NCBI RefSeq assembly: GCF_038002345.1
Contig: NZ_JBBOCJ010000001.1
Span: 6,758,001 to 6,822,000, forward strand
Source: Paenibacillus sp. FSL M7-0420
GTDB taxonomy: Bacteria > Bacillota > Bacilli > Paenibacillales > Paenibacillaceae
DNA: 64,000 nt
Reading direction: 5' to 3'
The position numbers were made by a program, and so were the translations under genes. Within the stretch, counting starts at the first letter, position 1. Every line of letters begins with the position of its first letter. The notes under the pieces are model-generated. The model saw only the letters and a program-made list of their open reading frames with translations. It was not told the DNA's origin and searched no databases. Positions 62,434 through 64,000 of this stretch are shown here, piece by piece.

Positions 62434-62718
62434 TTATTGCTGCAGAGCCGCCTGATTCCTGATCCGCTGGCTCTTCTTATTCTTGCCGTAGGGCGCGGCT
62501 CCATTCTTGCGGCTGCGCAGGCTCTCCATCATCAGGTTCTGGGCCATCACGATATATCCGTCCAGCCGCTGGCTAAGCTCCAGCACTGCATGGTCGCTCA
62601 GACTCCGTTCCTGGGCCACCTCCAGCAGCTCACTTCTTAAATTCTCTATAGTAAGGAACAGCTCATCTTCTCTGTAATCCCGGCCGCTAATATCAGGAGA
62701 ATTCTGGTAAAGGTTCAC
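62434..62718 (-). CDS. Spo0E-family aspartyl-phosphate phosphatase (94 residues)
   Basis: A GTG start at 62718 follows AAGGTGAG. The core has LFLTIENLRSELLEVAQERS and the signature LELSQRLDGYIVMAQN, which matches the SQELD motif of Spo0E. A basic tail (RSRKNGAAPYGKNKKSQR) follows and is unusual. The protein should dephosphorylate Spo0A~P. It precedes the receptor gene by 143 bp on the same strand and may be in one operon with it. Confidence 0.82.
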   Translation of the reverse strand: MNLYQNSPDISGRDYREDELFLTIENLRSELLEVAQERSLSDHAVLELSQRLDGYIVMAQNLMMESLRSRKNGAAPYGKNKKSQRIRNQAALQQ

Positions 62719-62832
62719 GGTTACTCACCTTCTCTCTATCAACTTCTCCCTTATCATAAATCATGATGCCAAAAAACAAAATTTGCAAAAAAAGAAAAAA
62801 ATGTCGGCGGAAGTATAAATAAGCTCTGTTAT

Positions 62833-63750
62833 TTATATATCCTCCGGAGGCTCCGGCCGCGAATACCGCTCTCCTAATACATTCATCGCAAAAGCAATCC
62901 ACTCCCTCGCGGCAAAGGACAGATAGCGGTCCTTGCGCCAGATCATGCCCAGCTGCCAGGGAATCACCGGCTCGGTCAGGGGAATCACCGCAATCCGCGA
63001 ACGGTCGATATCCCGGCAGATGGTCTCCGGCAGCAGCGCAATGCCCATTCCGGCGGCCACCATCCGGCTGATCAGATCCCATTGGGAGCTTTCATAGACC
63101 ACCTTGGGCTGAAAGCCCGCCTTGACGCATTCCGAGATAATCCGGTCATGGAGGGCGAAGTCCTCCCGGAACAGGACGAACTCCTCCCCGGCCAGCTCTT
63201 TCAGCGGCACCTGCTGCGCTCCGTCCAGACGGTGGCCTGTGGGAACCAGCAATTCCAGCTTCTCCTCCACAAAGGTGAAGCAGTGGAATCTGGCCGGGTC
63301 CACCGGCAGTACAATCGCCCCGATATCGAGCTGGCCGGACTCTACGTCATCCTCCACTTTCTTCGCCCCGTCCTCATGCAGCCGGATTGTCACCTCGGGA
63401 TACTTCCGGTGGAATTCCCCGATGACCGCCGGGAAGAAGCTGGCCCCCACCATGGGCGGAAGTCCGATACGGATATGCCCCTGCTTCAGATTGCGCAGGC
63501 TGTCCAGCTCGGAGGAGAGGCTGGCAAAGGACTCTACAATGTTCTGCGCCTTGACGAGCAGCAGCTCTCCGGCATCCGTGAGACGGATGCTCCGGCCTTC
63601 GCGGTAGAACAGGTCGGCTCCCAGCTCCGTCTCCAGATTGCGGACCATCTTGCTGATGGTCGGCTGGGTGATATACAGCGATTCTGCGGCTCTGGAGAAG
63701 CTGTTCAGCCTGGCAGCCTGCACGAAATACTCCAGCTGTCTGATATCCAT
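62833..63750 (-). CDS. LysR-family regulator, CidR-like
   Basis: ATG 63750 is used (GGAGGGTACCTA upstream) instead of 63774. The 305-residue protein has the LysR helix-turn-helix (DIRQLEYFVQAARLNSFSRA, ITQPTISKMVRNLE) and a periplasmic-binding-like effector domain. It is divergent from a cidA/lrgA gene, as is CidR (YwbI/CcpE-type) in Bacillus and Staphylococcus, where acetate or pyruvate state controls cid genes. The effector is inferred from that. Confidence 0.88.
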   Translation of the reverse strand: MDIRQLEYFVQAARLNSFSRAAESLYITQPTISKMVRNLETELGADLFYREGRSIRLTDAGELLLVKAQNIVESFASLSSELDSLRNLKQGHIRIGLPPMVGASFFPAVIGEFHRKYPEVTIRLHEDGAKKVEDDVESGQLDIGAIVLPVDPARFHCFTFVEEKLELLVPTGHRLDGAQQVPLKELAGEEFVLFREDFALHDRIISECVKAGFQPKVVYESSQWDLISRMVAAGMGIALLPETICRDIDRSRIAVIPLTEPVIPWQLGMIWRKDRYLSFAAREWIAFAMNVLGERYSRPEPPEDI

Positions 63751-63859
63751 TAGGTACCCTCCATGCATAGACAATTAGAATGTGAGATATTCAATCCATT
63801 CATTGTACCTATGAAAGAATTAGATGTAAAATTTCAGTAAGAGATGAAAGGAGGTAATC

Positions 63860-64000
63860 ATGATGAAAAAGATTGCCTTAGGCTTACTGCAGGTGGCCGG
63901 ACTAACCGTGTTCTCCCTGCTCGTTAACGGATTAACCTCACTACTGCATATTCCGCTTCCCGGAAGCATTATCGGGATGATTCTATTATTCCTGCTGCTC
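63860..64000 (+). CDS. cidA: CidA/LrgA-family holin-like protein (5' part)
   Basis: A perfect AAAGGAGG precedes ATG 63860 and ATG 63863. The visible 47 codons encode hydrophobic helices with the family signature IPLPGSIIGMILLFLLL. CidA/LrgA proteins with CidB/LrgB act in cell lysis control or pyruvate transport. The gene runs off the right edge. Confidence 0.9.
   Translation, partial: MMKKIALGLLQVAGLTVFSLLVNGLTSLLHIPLPGSIIGMILLFLLL

Overview
The window looks like chromosomal DNA of a Paenibacillus or a close relative. The evidence is a GerA/GerB/GerC-type spore germination operon, two Spo0E-family phosphatases, DUF3243 and DUF2164 proteins, strong GGAGG ribosome binding sites, and a glutaminyl-tRNA synthetase gene. 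The backbone is moderately GC-rich. One clearly AT-rich island sits at about 2.1-7.15 kb. No rRNA, tRNA or CRISPR array was seen.

Left edge (1-2100): the end of a TorD-like chaperone gene and a divergent moaA, both pointing to molybdenum-cofactor anaerobic respiration. The AT-rich island (2.1-7.15 kb) holds a dead IS4-type transposase, an unknown 345-residue protein, one intact and one broken stalk-domain secreted protein, a small gene behind a LexA-type SOS promoter, two tandem ribbon-helix-helix proteins and a YvrJ-like peptide. Three promoters in the island share an ACG-www-CG element in the spacer, so they may form one regulon controlled by the ribbon-helix-helix proteins.

From 7.16 to 10.4 kb, and again from 60.8 to 62.7 kb, lie peptide-sensing modules: HTH-TPR receptors of the RNPP type, resembling the AloR/AloP systems reported from Paenibacillus. 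In two of the three, a short secreted pre-peptide gene overlaps the 3' end of the receptor gene. Each module also has a Spo0E-like phosphatase gene next to it. This recurring receptor, pre-peptide and Spo0E arrangement is the most interesting system in the window. It suggests that population sensing is tied to the sporulation phosphorelay.

The middle (11-31 kb) carries a LysE exporter with a divergent MocR regulator, a BmrA-like exporter with its own two-component system, transporters, glnS, acetyltransferases, a MOSC protein, a formate/nitrite channel and a water-forming NADH oxidase (both with triple Fnr/Crp-type boxes), a 51-bp minisatellite, and fhs. At 31.3-33.0 kb is an IS200/IS605 element with a wrecked tnpA and an intact tnpB, lying against the 3' end of a glutathione peroxidase gene.

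The right part (33-64 kb) holds oxidoreductases, a VanY-like carboxypeptidase, a DEAD-box helicase whose RGG tail is out of frame, a UbiB kinase with a phasin-like partner, a uroporphyrinogen-III synthase-like protein, a chemoreceptor, a PerR-like repressor, the ger operon, a FAD/Rieske enzyme, an IsdG-like monooxygenase, an MMPL transporter, a heterodimeric ABC exporter with its MarR repressor, and a LysR/CidA pair cut by the right edge. A 240-bp palindromic repeat occurs twice, at 36.4 and 53.2 kb.
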